DNA from: Chionis minor
Taxonomy: Eukaryota; Chordata; Aves; Charadriiformes; Chionididae
Assembly: GCA_013398295.1 (NCBI GenBank)
Contig: VZSF01003483.1
Coordinates: 91,433 to 155,432, forward strand
Length of the DNA: 64,000 nt
Reading direction: 5' to 3'
How positions within the stretch are numbered: the first letter of the stretch is position 1; every line of letters starts with the position of its first letter. Both the position numbers and the translations under genes were made by a program. The notes under the pieces were generated by a model, which was not told where the DNA came from, did no database searches, and saw only the letters and a program-made list of their open reading frames with translations. This document shows positions 53,501 through 63,880 of this stretch, piece after piece.

Positions 53501-56500
53501 AAAGCATCAGGCGCTAATGCCTCTGCCAGCCTTTGCAGCTGATGCCATCGCAACACGTGGCACGTGGGCAGGCTTTGGGTAACAGGGCTTCCTACCGAGC
53601 CGTGCTAAGAGCTAATTAAAGTAATCCATCCCATCCAGAAGAGCCGGGTGGCACTGCAGAAAGTACGAACCCAGCAGGGCTGGATCCAGGTTTTGAGGAT
53701 GATGGGGGATACACTGCCTCTCCCCCAGGCAGAAGAAAGAAAGGGTATCCCATCCCTCTGTTCTTACCCCAACGGGGCTTTGCACCACCAGGGCCCCCTG
53801 GGCTGGAGGCAAAAAGCTTTTTGGCTTTTTACTGCACTCCAGCCCTTTTACAAAGCCTCTGCGAGTCAGAGGAGGGTAATTATCTCGCACACTGAGCATG
53901 CAACAATTTTTCTCAGTGCTTAGCACTAAATCTGTGAACTGATATGACTGAAAATCTTTTCTACACACCTTGTGAGGAGTTTATCATCTCACCAGGCTTC
54001 TCTGTTCCAGGCAGCTGCTGTTGGTTTGTCTCAGTGACTGAGGGTAATGATGCCCAAAGGCAAAGCTATTCTCCAACTCACACACAGACACACACCCTGC
54101 TCACAGTTAGAGTGCAGCTAAATTGTCCCCAGGGATGGCAAAACCCAGTGTGACCTCCTGAAGAAGCAGAGAGCCTGTTGCCGATGCTTTGCAACCACAG
54201 TATCAGTTCAGGGCAGAGCTAAGGGTATTAGCTCATTTGGTCCATTTCAGACCGTAATGTCTTTGGATAACTTTTTTTTGATGGTTTCTGCAGCTGGTAC
54301 TGGGTTAAATTCAGATAGTGTTATTGGGTCATTTTAATGCCCAGTTCGGAGGAGCTGTGGAGCCTGCCACGGGCTCTGCCTGTGCTCAGCCTTCTCTCAC
54401 TCACTGAAGTTTTTGTGCATGACTGCTAAATATTGTCTTCTTAGGGCTATATTTAAGTGCCTAAATTAGTGGTCTGTAAGAGACATTGCTTGTGGCTCTG
54501 GAGTTAGAAAGAACAGGGAGCTTTCAGCATGGCTGGAAGCCAAATCGCTTTGTCAGTGGCCCAAGCAGAAGATCCCAGTGCTAAGCCTTTCTTAGCCTTT
54601 CGGTGAGCCTGGTCTTTCCCATCCTGCACCCTGCGGTGCTCACCAGCACCCTTCTCATCCTCCCCTGCACCCGGGGCTGGCAAGGCCAGGCTCTCTGAGA
54701 TGGGATGTGCAGTTTAGCAGCTTCTCATGCTCAGCCGGGGTCTACAGCTGATTTGGGCCAGCTAGCAAGTGTTTTCAGAGGGCACGGTCGATGCTTCATT
54801 AAATCCTGTTAGTGCAACTTGCCACAACGTGCTTCGGAGGCTCACTACTTACTGTTTCCTGAGCTCCTTGCTGAGTGTCAGTAGAGATCACACTGTGGCA
54901 CCCATCAGCACAAAAGCAAAATATTGCCAAGTTCCTCCATGGCTTTGCCAGAGGCTGCCAGAACCCAGAGGGAAGGGTTTGGCTCCTCCTGTGGGCATGT
55001 CTTTTTCTTGGCCGGAGAACAGCGCAAGGAGGGTGAGTAGGGGTGTGGGGTCCCAGCTGTCCTCGGGCAGAGCGGACGCGGAGCTGTGGTGAGGGCTGTC
55101 CTCCCTTACGGCCGTGGTTGGGTGTCTGACCTTGCGATTAGCTCTCTGCTCCTGCAGAGCACATCTCCATTCCATCAAACCATCTCTCCCCCTCCCACGG
55201 GTGTTTGTGAGGCAGCCAGCCCTGCGGCGTGCTGCGGGCAGGTACCCACCATTTAGACACAGGTGATGCCTGCGCACATCCCCCGAATGTCACCCTGTTC
55301 CCACTGGATTAATCCCGGTGATACCACCAGCCCCTTCCAGGTCTGACCCTGTTTTGTTTCCACCTCCCACCTGTCGGCCATGGCGGACCCTTGCTCCCAT
55401 GCCTTTACTGGCAGATGTGTGCTGCTGAGACACAGGCTGGTCCCAGCGCCGTGTCTTTGCTGGTTCCAGTGGCTTCACTGGGGACTTCCAGCAAGCAAGG
55501 ACAGGTCACCTGGGGCCAGGAGACCTGTCTGCCCTGCTGTGCCTTGGCATGGTCTAGCGCAGATGCTAGCAGACATCTCTAAGTCAAACGTGAGCTGGAG
55601 CAAGGAGAGGTGCTCGCCCTGGACAGCACAGGTTTTAGCTGAATCTGGAGGGATGAGCATCTTTGAGGCCAGTGATCCTGTGTAGTTGCTGATGCCTGAA
55701 CAACCCAGCCATCCCCTGGGCTTTTCTGCCTGTTTCATTCCCTGCAAGCAGAACATTTCCTGCGTCATTTATTTCCAAACAGCAGCAAAATAAGCCTAAA
55801 TCCTTATCTCCATTCTGTCAACTAATTCTTCCGCGGGCCAAGAGCAATGCTGTCAGATCCGGCTGTGAGTGTGACTGGAGGCTCTCCGTGGTTGATAAGC
55901 ACGTTGCTGCTGTATGTAAACGGGCTTTTTGAGAGCCCAAACGTGGTCCTGGCACAGACATCATCCCCAGCTCAGCATAACTCCGGTTTCACCTGCTATA
56001 TAACAGCATCGGGTTGAATAAGAGTATGGCAGGGGAGGTTTTGGAAGCTTCAGGGCTACAGGTCGTATCACACACGCGTTGATGTATGTTTGGCTGGTGG
56101 CCCATGAATAAGTTCATGAGGAAAATGTGTTCGTGAAGGAGTTTGGGTTTCCTTGGTCTTCCTAACAGAAATGCTCCAGGGAAGTCTCTTCTTTGCTTTC
56201 ATTCATTAAATTTGCCAGACCTGTTGCTGGCATTTTGCTGATGGAGGAGCCCTTGCCCTGGAGGTCTCACCTTGACCTACCCCTGAGCAGGGTAGAAGGA
56301 ACAAGAAAAGGTCTCCATCAGCAACAAACCTCTGACATCCTGGCAGGCTGTGTGCGCCTTCCCACTGATGGTAATAAGGATGAGAGCTTTGGGCAGCCCT
56401 GTTGGTGGCTTCTTGGAGATTCTGAGCCCCTCCAAAATCAGTCTGTAAAAGCTTAAACCCCTTTTGCATGGGAAGCTGGTGTTCTAGGTCACTGGGCTGC

Positions 56501-59500
56501 TTTGTAAAGTGGCCAGATCCTGTCCCAGCATGGCTGTGCCCAGAAATCCCATCCTGTCAGGAACGGCAGAGACTGGGACTACCAGTTTGACGACGGCAGG
56601 AGGGCAGAGCGAGGCCTGTACCCCTTGTCCAGACTCAGGAGGGGAAATGGTCCCCTCTGCTCCCAGGAAAGTTAAGGGGACTTTTCTCTCTGTGTTTGTG
56701 CCAGCATGATTGACTTCCTTGCTACTTTAAAACATAAACATGTTTTGCTTTGTTTAATCGAAACCTTACAGCAGATGTTTTATGATTATTCCAGCAATGG
56801 GGAAAAAAAAAAGGAGGCTGAAAAGTGCCAGCATCATGGCTTTTATGGGAGAGTTTTATTAACTCAGCAGTTTACTGTTCAGCTAGGGAATGAAGACATC
56901 AGCCTAGACGATGGGAATCCAGTTTAAATGACTCCCATATCCTGGAGGTAGCATTCAGTATGTGCCAGCATATAGAGGGCTGAGGCTGGGACTCCCACAG
57001 CGATGGATCTGGGGTTTTCAAATAGCCAGTCCTCATTCTCGTCCTCATCCTTGTCCTTGCCCTGCTCTCGCTCCGGGGAGTCCACCTCAGTCATCTTCCC
57101 CCTCTTGCTTTGCTCCCAGTGTCAGGACTCACCTTTGGGGCTCAGAGGATCATCCAGGGTCCTGCAGCAGTTGTGCCCACACTGCCAGCCCCGTGCCTCA
57201 GTTTCCCTGTCTGGAGAGCTGAGTGGAGCCCAGGCATAAGCCAAAGTGAGGGCAGTGGTGGACTTGGCTGTGAACACAGCAGCATGGGGATATGTAGCAG
57301 CAGGTCTCCTCCCCATCTCAGCTCCCTGGGGTCATGCTCTGGAGCAGGGCAGAGTCTGTCCCCACGCAGCACCTGCCATGAGCTTTCCTGACACGTCCCT
57401 CATCACCATTTAAGCCAAGAGCATTTTGCTCTCCTGCTGGGAACCGTTAATGATAAAATCAATGCAAATGCTGCTGTGAGCAGCTCCGGTACCCGTTTGA
57501 TGAACTCCTCAGGGCCAGACCTCCCATGTAAGCTCAGCTCCGCATCTGCCAGCTCCGTGGGGACGATGCTGTGCCCTAGCTCCCTCCTAGCTCCTGATGA
57601 GCTCCGTGGATGTGGTGTAAGCATGGATGCAGGTGGAGGACAGGCTCAGCTACATGCCAGGTGGCAGAGCCCCATGAGTGCACTTACCACACCTGGCCGT
57701 GGCACGTATCGGGAGGGAGAGCCCATCGGCAGCCGCGCACAGAAGTGATGCTTCCTCACATCACACACGCTCCGGGAAATTGCAGCAGCTCTGCTCCGAG
57801 CGGGGCTACTCCTCAGAGACCTTACACAGGCAGAGCCCCTGGATTTGTAGGAAGCTGCTGCATGTATCCAAGTGGATACTGTGGTGCCGTGGTGGTGGTG
57901 CCAGATACCCTGCAGGGGCCCGGCCAGCTCATACGCAGGCACCCCAGCAAAAGCAGATGGAGGAACAAAGGGAAACTTTCCGTTCCAGTGCCCCAGAAAG
58001 GATATTATAATTTTCCTTCCCTGTGTCATCCTGCTTGCCTGGTTATGTGGCGTTAAATTAGGGCTCTGGTTCGGTTACGGCTCATTACAGGCTTGCGTGT
58101 GGCTTTGTTGCAGCTTGCTCAGAAGCACCAAAGGAGCTGAGCCAGTGTGAAAGTTGAGTTTTCAGCTCGGCGACTGGGTGCTAAGCCTTGCCTGTGGCTG
58201 GGGACTTCAGCAAGCCTCAGACATGGTTTCCATGGACCTGGCATTACTACCTGGAGGGCACCGGTCAGGGACCCTCCATGACCCTACCAGCGGGGAGAAT
58301 GAAGGGCTTGGGATGGAGGTACATTGATGGGAGATGGCTTCAGCATCTCCTTTTCCTAGATGAGCAAAGCAGTTGCCTCTTTAGCCTGTCCCAAGGACCC
58401 CGTGCATGGCTGCAGGGTGCCAAAGGGAGTGTTTTGAACGCCGTCAGACAGCAAAGCAGCTTTTCTGCAGAAATAGCTAAGTCCCGAAATACCCCAAGCA
58501 GCTGTGTTTATCCCAACACTCTCAATCAGGGAGGTGCTCGGCAGTGACGTGGGCCGTTAGTACAAACATCGCTCCCAGTGCCCGGACCACAGCCACAAAG
58601 GGCGTTGCTAACTTAGCAGCATTAATACAAATCAGCCCTGTCCCGGCATGCAATCGACAGACTCGGTAAATAAAAACAACCCTGGCTTGTCCCAGCACTC
58701 GTTGAGGAGCGGGGTTGTCTTCTCGGGAGCAGAGGTGTTTCCAAATGTCCCCCTTCCCTTCCCCAGGGCCGCTTTCACCCCAGCCTTGCCTGCCAGCGGC
58801 TGATGAAAACTCTGCTGTGTCAGGGTTGTGCTGGTTGGGATGAGGGAACAGCCCAAGGATCCCCTGGGGACTTCTTTCACAGCAGTCATCACCTTCAACG
58901 ATGCCCATGTTTGCTAGAGAAATGGACCAAGATCCCTGCAGCCGTATGAATTCCTCGCTTTCATGCCCTGGCATTTCTTTCCAGCGCTGAAGGCGCGTGT
59001 TTGTAATTGCTGCACCCGGGGCCATTAAAGGAACTGATTCAGCGGGAGGAGAATTGATCTGTTCTAAGCGGGGAGAGAAGAAAGCAAGCGGCCTCCTTGC
59101 CCAGACGCTGTGCACTGCTCCCTCGGCGTCCCGAGAGCATCCATTGCAGAGGCCGTGATTTGGGGATGCCAGGAGGAGCCAGCCCAGCAGTTTTCCACGG
59201 GCTGCCTCCAAGCCCAGCTGGTCATGTTCCCCCTTTCTGTGCCACTGTGTTGGGGACCTGCTGCCACCTCTCCCAAGCCTGCCTGTCCGACCAGGTACCA
59301 GCCTCCCGCTCACCCGTGCTTGGTGCCTGCTGTCCCCACGCTGGGCACAGGGGAGCTTCCCAGACCCAGAGCAGGGACAACCTCCCTGCCAAATCCGGAG
59401 GCAAGGTGAGGGCTGGCTGGTTGGCGAAGGGGAAGGCTGTGAGCAGAAGGCAGCACTAAGCGACGGGATGTGGCAGCTGGGTGGGTACTGTTTTGTAGGA

Positions 59501-60615
59501 ACCCTACGGGGCAGATGTTCTGCTGCAGGAGGGCTTGGTGGGCTGAAGGCGGGTTGGAAGATTCCTCTGCTGCGTCTGTGTGTGCCACGATATGTATCTG
59601 GAGAGCTCAAAACTGGTTAGCACTTTCCCAAAACCCCTGAGCTCTGATGAAAGGAACGCACTGATGCTTGCAGCCCACAGCAGCAGGAGGGGACATACTC
59701 TGCCCAAAGCACTGGGTGGCATTGGTACACTTGGCAGGGACATTGTCTCCCACCAGGCCTGGAAGCTCCTGCTGCTCCCAAGCAAGTGAGGACTGAACTG
59801 GGCAGGCTTGTTTCCCTCATGCTGCGTGATTTCTCCCGAGGTGCTGGTGGTTTGCTCTGGCACCTGGGGATGAGCCCCTGGGAGGGCTGGGGTGGGTGCT
59901 GGAAGGTCTGTGGGAAGGGCTTGTCCTCGCTGCCCTTGCTGGCCACGTGTCGGGGTTGGCACAGCAGTGTGCAGTGAGGTGCGGGGACAGGCCATGCTGT
60001 GGGAGGTTTGTGGTGTGCCCAGGGGCAAGAGAGCCTCAGTGACAAGCTAACGGCCCTCCTGGGACTCATCCCCCCGGGCTGGGGGCTGTCAGCGCCCACC
60101 TGCCCTCCTGGGAAAACACATTTGCGTGCAGAAGGGCCAGTCCCCACTTCTGTGACGCCCTCTGCCCAGGAGCACCAGCGTGCAATGGTGGGACTGGTTT
60201 GGGGAGGTTTGGACATCTGCATCGCTGTGACTACTCTGGGCGTTGTGCACCACCCTGGGCTCTGGAAGGAAAAGCTGGGAGTGGGGCCGGGGGGCGCTTA
60301 GAGAGCGATCCAGTTCCGCGAGGCTGAAAAGGGTTGGGAGAAGAGAGGCAAAAAAGGGTTTGTGTCACTGTGGATCAACAGATCCAGTCCCATCCCCGCC
60401 CAAACCCTTCCTTACCACCCATCCTCAGCCTATGGGGGCTTTTACACATCTCGTGGCACCTCGGGCTTGAAACACAGGGACAGCAGGTGCATCCCCCTGT
60501 GGATCAGCCCCCAGTGAGGGCTGTGAGCTGGGACACAGCAGCCCAGCACCCCTCCCTGCACCCCTCCCCACAGTCCTCCCAGCTCACAGCTCTGCCCTGC
60601 TTGCTCTCTTCACAG

Positions 60616-60720
60616 GCGAAGAAAGGCCAGGAGGTTAAGAAGGGCCCCGAGGTGGAAATTGCAAAGCTGGACAAGCTGCTTAGCCTGGTGAGAGAGCCGG
60701 AGAGCCAGGCAGGGAAGTGA
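60616..60720 (+). CDS. DNAI1: DNAI1 terminal coding exon (C-terminal tail)
   Basis: This exon carries 34 codons and a TGA at 60718-60720. It begins AKKGQEVKKGPEVEI and continues AKLDKLLSLVREPESQAGK. The KKGQEV and VEIAKLDKLL motifs are a signature of the DNAI1 C-terminus and follow the MPK of the previous exon directly. The last eight or so residues differ from the mammalian end as I remember it, which is common for a free tail. The acceptor is CTCTTCACAG. The exon sits 29.2 kb from the previous one, in GC-rich DNA. Confidence 0.96.
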   Translation, partial: AKKGQEVKKGPEVEIAKLDKLLSLVREPESQAGK

Positions 60721-60860
60721 GCGGGGGAACAAGGGCTGCGCCGGGGGCTGCCAGCCGAACAAGCTCAGCGTTGATAGGTGGCTGCTTGGCATGCGAGCAG
60801 TGGGCGCCGAACACTTGGCCTCCACGCCTGGGCGAATAAACAGAGGTGCTGGGAGAGCCG
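60721..60860 (+). other. DNAI1: DNAI1 3' untranslated region
   Basis: From the stop to the expected cleavage site the 3' UTR is only about 135-140 bases. The cleavage point is inferred to lie 10-25 bases past the AATAAA. The U-rich stretch GGTTTTCTCTCCTT at about 60,869 fits a downstream processing element. Confidence 0.7.
60835..60840 (+). terminator. DNAI1: DNAI1 poly(A) signal AATAAA
   Basis: A perfect AATAAA hexamer lies 115 bases after the DNAI1 stop and is followed by a T-rich element. It is the first such hexamer after the stop. Confidence 0.8.
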
Positions 60861-61895
60861 TGGCATGCGGTTTTCTCTCCTTGCCACGCTCGGTCCCCCA
60901 GAGCCACATGCACTCCGCTCTTCCCCACCCTTGGCCGGGCTTGCAGCGGGTGAGAGCCCCGTGGGGGGCAGGCGAGGGCTTGGTCCCACCAGCCCTAGGG
61001 GAACCTCAGTGCTGCAGCTCGATGGCAGCCAGTCCCACTGTGAGCAGTGGCCAGAGAGACTGAGCACTGAGTTGCAGCCCCACAGCCATTTTGGGGTCAG
61101 CCATGCACAGCCCCCTGGATTTTCGGGGTGGGAAACTAATCCAGAGAGTGGCTTGGGACCCGGCCTGGCCCCCCACAGGTCTGGGGGAGGGACGTGCCAT
61201 CACTGCAAACAGAGTGTCACAGCAGCTGCCAGCCACCAGCTTTGGGATGCTCATAGCTCCCCTTTCTCCAGCGGGGCTCGGCTGCCTCTGCCCAGCTGGC
61301 AGCTGCAGGAACGGCTGGGCACTGGGGTTTGCGGAACCCTCCCGCCGCTCCGGTGCTTTGCGGCAGAGGGATTAGCTACTACGTGGCTGCGGTGGCAGCA
61401 GGAGCTGTGGTGGCCTCACCGCATGCTGATGAGCAGGGATGGGCTGCCACCGCTGGAGCCCTGTACACAGCTGCTGGGACTGGGGACCAGAGACCCGCCT
61501 TCCACCAGGCAGGGGTGGTGGTGAGCCTTCTCCATCCGCTCACCTGGTCTGCATCCCCCGCAACCATCCCAGTAACTTAAGGCCACATCTTGGAAACTCT
61601 CTGGTGCCTGGGGCACTGGGGCTGGGGCACGCTGACTGCTGACAGCCCTGTGCCCCCAGCCCAGGCAGACACGCTGCAGGCATGAAATACCCAGCCAAGT
61701 TTCTCATCCAGCATTTAAAAGCCACAGACGGATACAGACATGAGCCCACCCTTGTCGCCATCACCCAGCAAACTGCCCACAGTCCTGCAGGGACATTGGC
61801 CACCAGCCCTGGGCCAGTCGCTCCTCAGCCCTCCGGGACGGGCAGGACACGCAGCCTCCCCCAAATTTTCCAGGCGCTGGGCAGAGCTCAGAGAC
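60861..61895. other. intergenic spacer between convergent DNAI1 and ENHO
   Basis: This GC-rich spacer of about 1 kb lies between the two inferred transcript ends. Open frames of up to about 250 codons occur on the + strand (60,778-61,524). They show no domain or family likeness and use high-GC codons in all frames, so I treat them as composition effects. Confidence 0.6.
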
Positions 61896-63109
61896 GCTGC
61901 CTCGGTCCTATGATCAGTTTATTAGTCTAGTAAAAACACCTCTGCAAAGGGATGCGTTAGCTAAACCTGACATGGGGAGGAACCGCGTAGAAACCTTGGC
62001 CAGTGTCCCTCCAGCACAGCCCACCCCTCTGTTCCCTTATTGCAGTGGCTGTGCCAGCGGGGACCTTGGCTATTGCTCGGCTCTAGGAGGGGCAGGGCAG
62101 GGCCCTCCAAAACCCACAGCACCTGCAGGCAGGGTGGGGGAGGGCAGCTGCCAGGCTTGGGGGACAAGCCAGACCACCAGCATTGCTCCCCGCGGAGCCA
62201 CTGTGATCCCCAGGGAACGACGGGGCCAGAAGAAGCTCCAGTGCTGTTTGGCTGGGCAGCCTCATCTCTTCCCGTGTCTCCCACATCCCCGGCAAAAAGC
62301 CATTCCAGGATGCTCTCAACGAGGATAGGGACGCTAACGAGGGCACGACCACTGCCCTGGGCTAGGAGCAGGCAGGAGGGCAGGCAGGGACACGCGCCCA
62401 GCCAGGAGGGGGGCCGTTTGCCTGGCAGTGTTGGTGCTAATGCTGGAGGGGATTGACAGACGGACCGCGGACGAATGGACAGACCATGCAGACCCTCTCA
62501 TGGCTCCTTAAACTGGCTGCTGGGGCAGAAGGGTGCCAAATGCCCTGAGGCCAGGACACCCCAGGGCTATCCCCAAAGACACCCGGACCGCTAACACCCT
62601 GCTCTGCCAGCGGGGCCAGGGCTGCTAAGGTCCCCCCCAGGCACATCCCACCACGGGGCAGCCAGCCTGCGGGGGGACAGGAGCCTGTGCCAGCCCCGCT
62701 GCCGCCCCTCTCCAAGTGCCCAGCCAGCCCCGCTCGGGTCTGTGACACAGTGGCCACTGGCCCAGGCCACAGGCACCAGGGAGGAGCCCACGGGCTGTCC
62801 CCGAACACGGGATGTGCTCGAGGGCAGGGCTCCTGCTGTGCTCGCCGGCCGCTGGGACAGGTGGGATTATCTGCATAGCACATCCCCGTCCGCCGTCTCT
62901 CCATCACCGTGGTCACTGTGGGCATCCGCAGGGACTTCACAAACCAAAGCCACGCAGGCGAAGGGCTGTGCCCCGCATCACGGCCCCTGCGAGCAGCTCG
63001 GCATCCCCTCCGCTCTCATCCTGCCCGGCCCAGCACCCCAGTCCCAGCGCAGGCATCCAGGCTGGCATGACTCTGTCAGCACAGCCGGGTGCCCAAGTCC
63101 CCAGGCAGC
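61896..63109 (-). other. ENHO: ENHO 3' untranslated region (inferred)
   Basis: The region from the ENHO stop to the first minus-strand AATAAA is about 1.2 kb. That would give a long 3' UTR for a very short reading frame, as in mammalian ENHO. No other hexamer of this type was found between 63,109 and 61,923. The assignment rests on the hexamer and gene order, not on transcript data. Confidence 0.55.
61918..61923 (-). terminator. ENHO: candidate ENHO poly(A) signal
   Basis: TTTATT on the + strand reads AATAAA on the - strand. It is the first perfect hexamer downstream of the ENHO stop and is placed so that the two convergent genes end about 1.1 kb apart. Confidence 0.6.
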
Positions 63110-63295
63110 TCAGGGCTGCAGCAGGTACTTCTCTTCGTTCCTCGCCTCGTCCACATCAGAAGCTGGGCTCTTCCTGGGGCACGAGGGGGTCCTGCAGGCC
63201 TTGCAGAGGATGAGAAAGAGGATGAGGATGAGCAACGCGATGACACAGTTAAAAGAAATTGCCACGACCGCTCCTGTGGAGAGAGCAGCCCCCAT
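63110..63295 (-). CDS. ENHO: adropin (energy homeostasis associated), short avian form
   Basis: This 61-codon frame starts at an ATG with G at -3 and +4 (GCGATGG), a strong initiation context. An in-frame GTG two codons earlier is not preferred. The protein begins MGAALSTGAVVAIS, has a hydrophobic segment at about residues 9-30 rich in L and I, then CKAC at 31-34, a third cysteine at 39, an acidic DVDE, and ends EEKYLLQP. The MGAA start, hydrophobic leader, C-x-A-C and YLLQP end match adropin. Adropin is a small secreted or membrane-held peptide linked in mammals to energy balance and vascular function. Gene order next to DNAI1, in convergent orientation, matches human ENHO. Mammalian adropin is 76 residues, so this copy lacks about 15 residues from the linker. 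A different small membrane protein is possible but unlikely. Confidence 0.88.
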   Translation of the reverse strand: MGAALSTGAVVAISFNCVIALLILILFLILCKACRTPSCPRKSPASDVDEARNEEKYLLQP

Positions 63296-63597
63296 CGCCA
63301 CTGTTCCACGGGAAAAAGCGGGGCCCGCAGCTCAGCCCCCCCTCTCTGTGATCTGGCGAGCAGCCTCTACCCGCCAGCATTGGCAGGGGACAAAGGGGAT
63401 GGCAGCGGTGCTGGCGATGGGATGGGGATGGCGCTGGACAGGCAGCAAGGTGGCATTGTCCTGTCACAGTTTTGCCGCTCGCAGCTGTGTCCCGGGCTTC
63501 ACCGCAGCACTGGGAAGGATCAGTCGGAGCTTTTCTTCAGCTTCCCCTCCTCCGGCAGGGCAGTGGGGACATGGGGCACCTCTCCTCCCGCCTGTAC
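63296..63597 (-). other. ENHO: ENHO 5' untranslated part of the coding exon (candidate)
   Basis: On the - strand, CTTTCTCCCTTTCTTCCAG ends at 63598 and is a strong acceptor, so the exon could begin at 63597. A weaker acceptor, CCCGTGGAACAG, ends at 63301, just five bases before the ATG. The longer form would contain upstream ATGs at 63572, 63456 and 63380. The sequence alone cannot decide which acceptor is used. Confidence 0.45.
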
Positions 63598-63880
63598 CTG
63601 GAAGAAAGGGAGAAAGTCACTGTCACCGCCGGGACAAGCTGCCCAAGCCCCTCAGGATGGGCTGAGGGGATGCCAGTGGGCAGCGACCCCACAGCCCCAG
63701 AGGCTCCGCTGGGGTTTGGAGGCTGCAGCAGCTCCCAGGTCAGCTGTTCTCTGAGGGGGGGACACCTTTCCGGTACCCCACGCCCTGGCTATCCACCACC
63801 TTGTCCCCTGCGAGGTCCACCAAGCTGGGGGCGTCCCCAGTGGGAGACCCATCGCCTCCTCCCAGCCCAAACGCGGGTGG
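63598..63880 (-). other. ENHO: possible ENHO intron
   Basis: This is the interval between the candidate acceptor at 63598 and the GC-rich block at the window end. No coding features were recognised. An AGGTCA half-site lies at 63737-63742 on the + strand, but it lacks the A/T-rich 5' flank of a typical ROR element. Confidence 0.35.

Larger units (their letters stand above)
31430..60615 (+). other. DNAI1: DNAI1 last intron, 29.2 kb
   Basis: This intron starts GTAAGG and ends TTCACAG. It separates the last WD blade from the 34-residue tail exon. MPK joins AKKGQEV in frame, as in the family, so no coding DNAI1 exon is hidden here. It contains a MIR-like relic, two CR1 fragments, an old reverse-transcriptase relic, simple repeats, an A/T-rich block with homeobox-like sites near 41,860-42,130, and a candidate minus-strand exon at 39,507-39,674. 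From about 53 kb on GC rises, and long open frames appear on both strands without recognisable homology. The remaining unlabelled stretches show nothing I can support. Confidence 0.85.

Noticed and set aside
60778..61524. 248-codon + strand frame after DNAI1
   Set aside because: It begins in the DNAI1 3' UTR, is GC-rich in all frames, and shows no domain. It is more likely a composition effect than a gene.
62742..63665. 307-codon open frame on the + strand overlapping ENHO
   Set aside because: It starts with GTG, lies antisense to the well-supported ENHO frame, and has GC-driven composition with no recognisable domain.
63737..63742. AGGTCA as a ROR element controlling ENHO
   Set aside because: The half-site lacks the A/T-rich 5' flank, and a six-base match is expected by chance in this length.
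63089..63754. 221-codon + strand frame across ENHO
   Set aside because: It is the antisense shadow of ENHO and its leader. Its lysine- and glutamate-rich part is the reverse of the ENHO hydrophobic leader.
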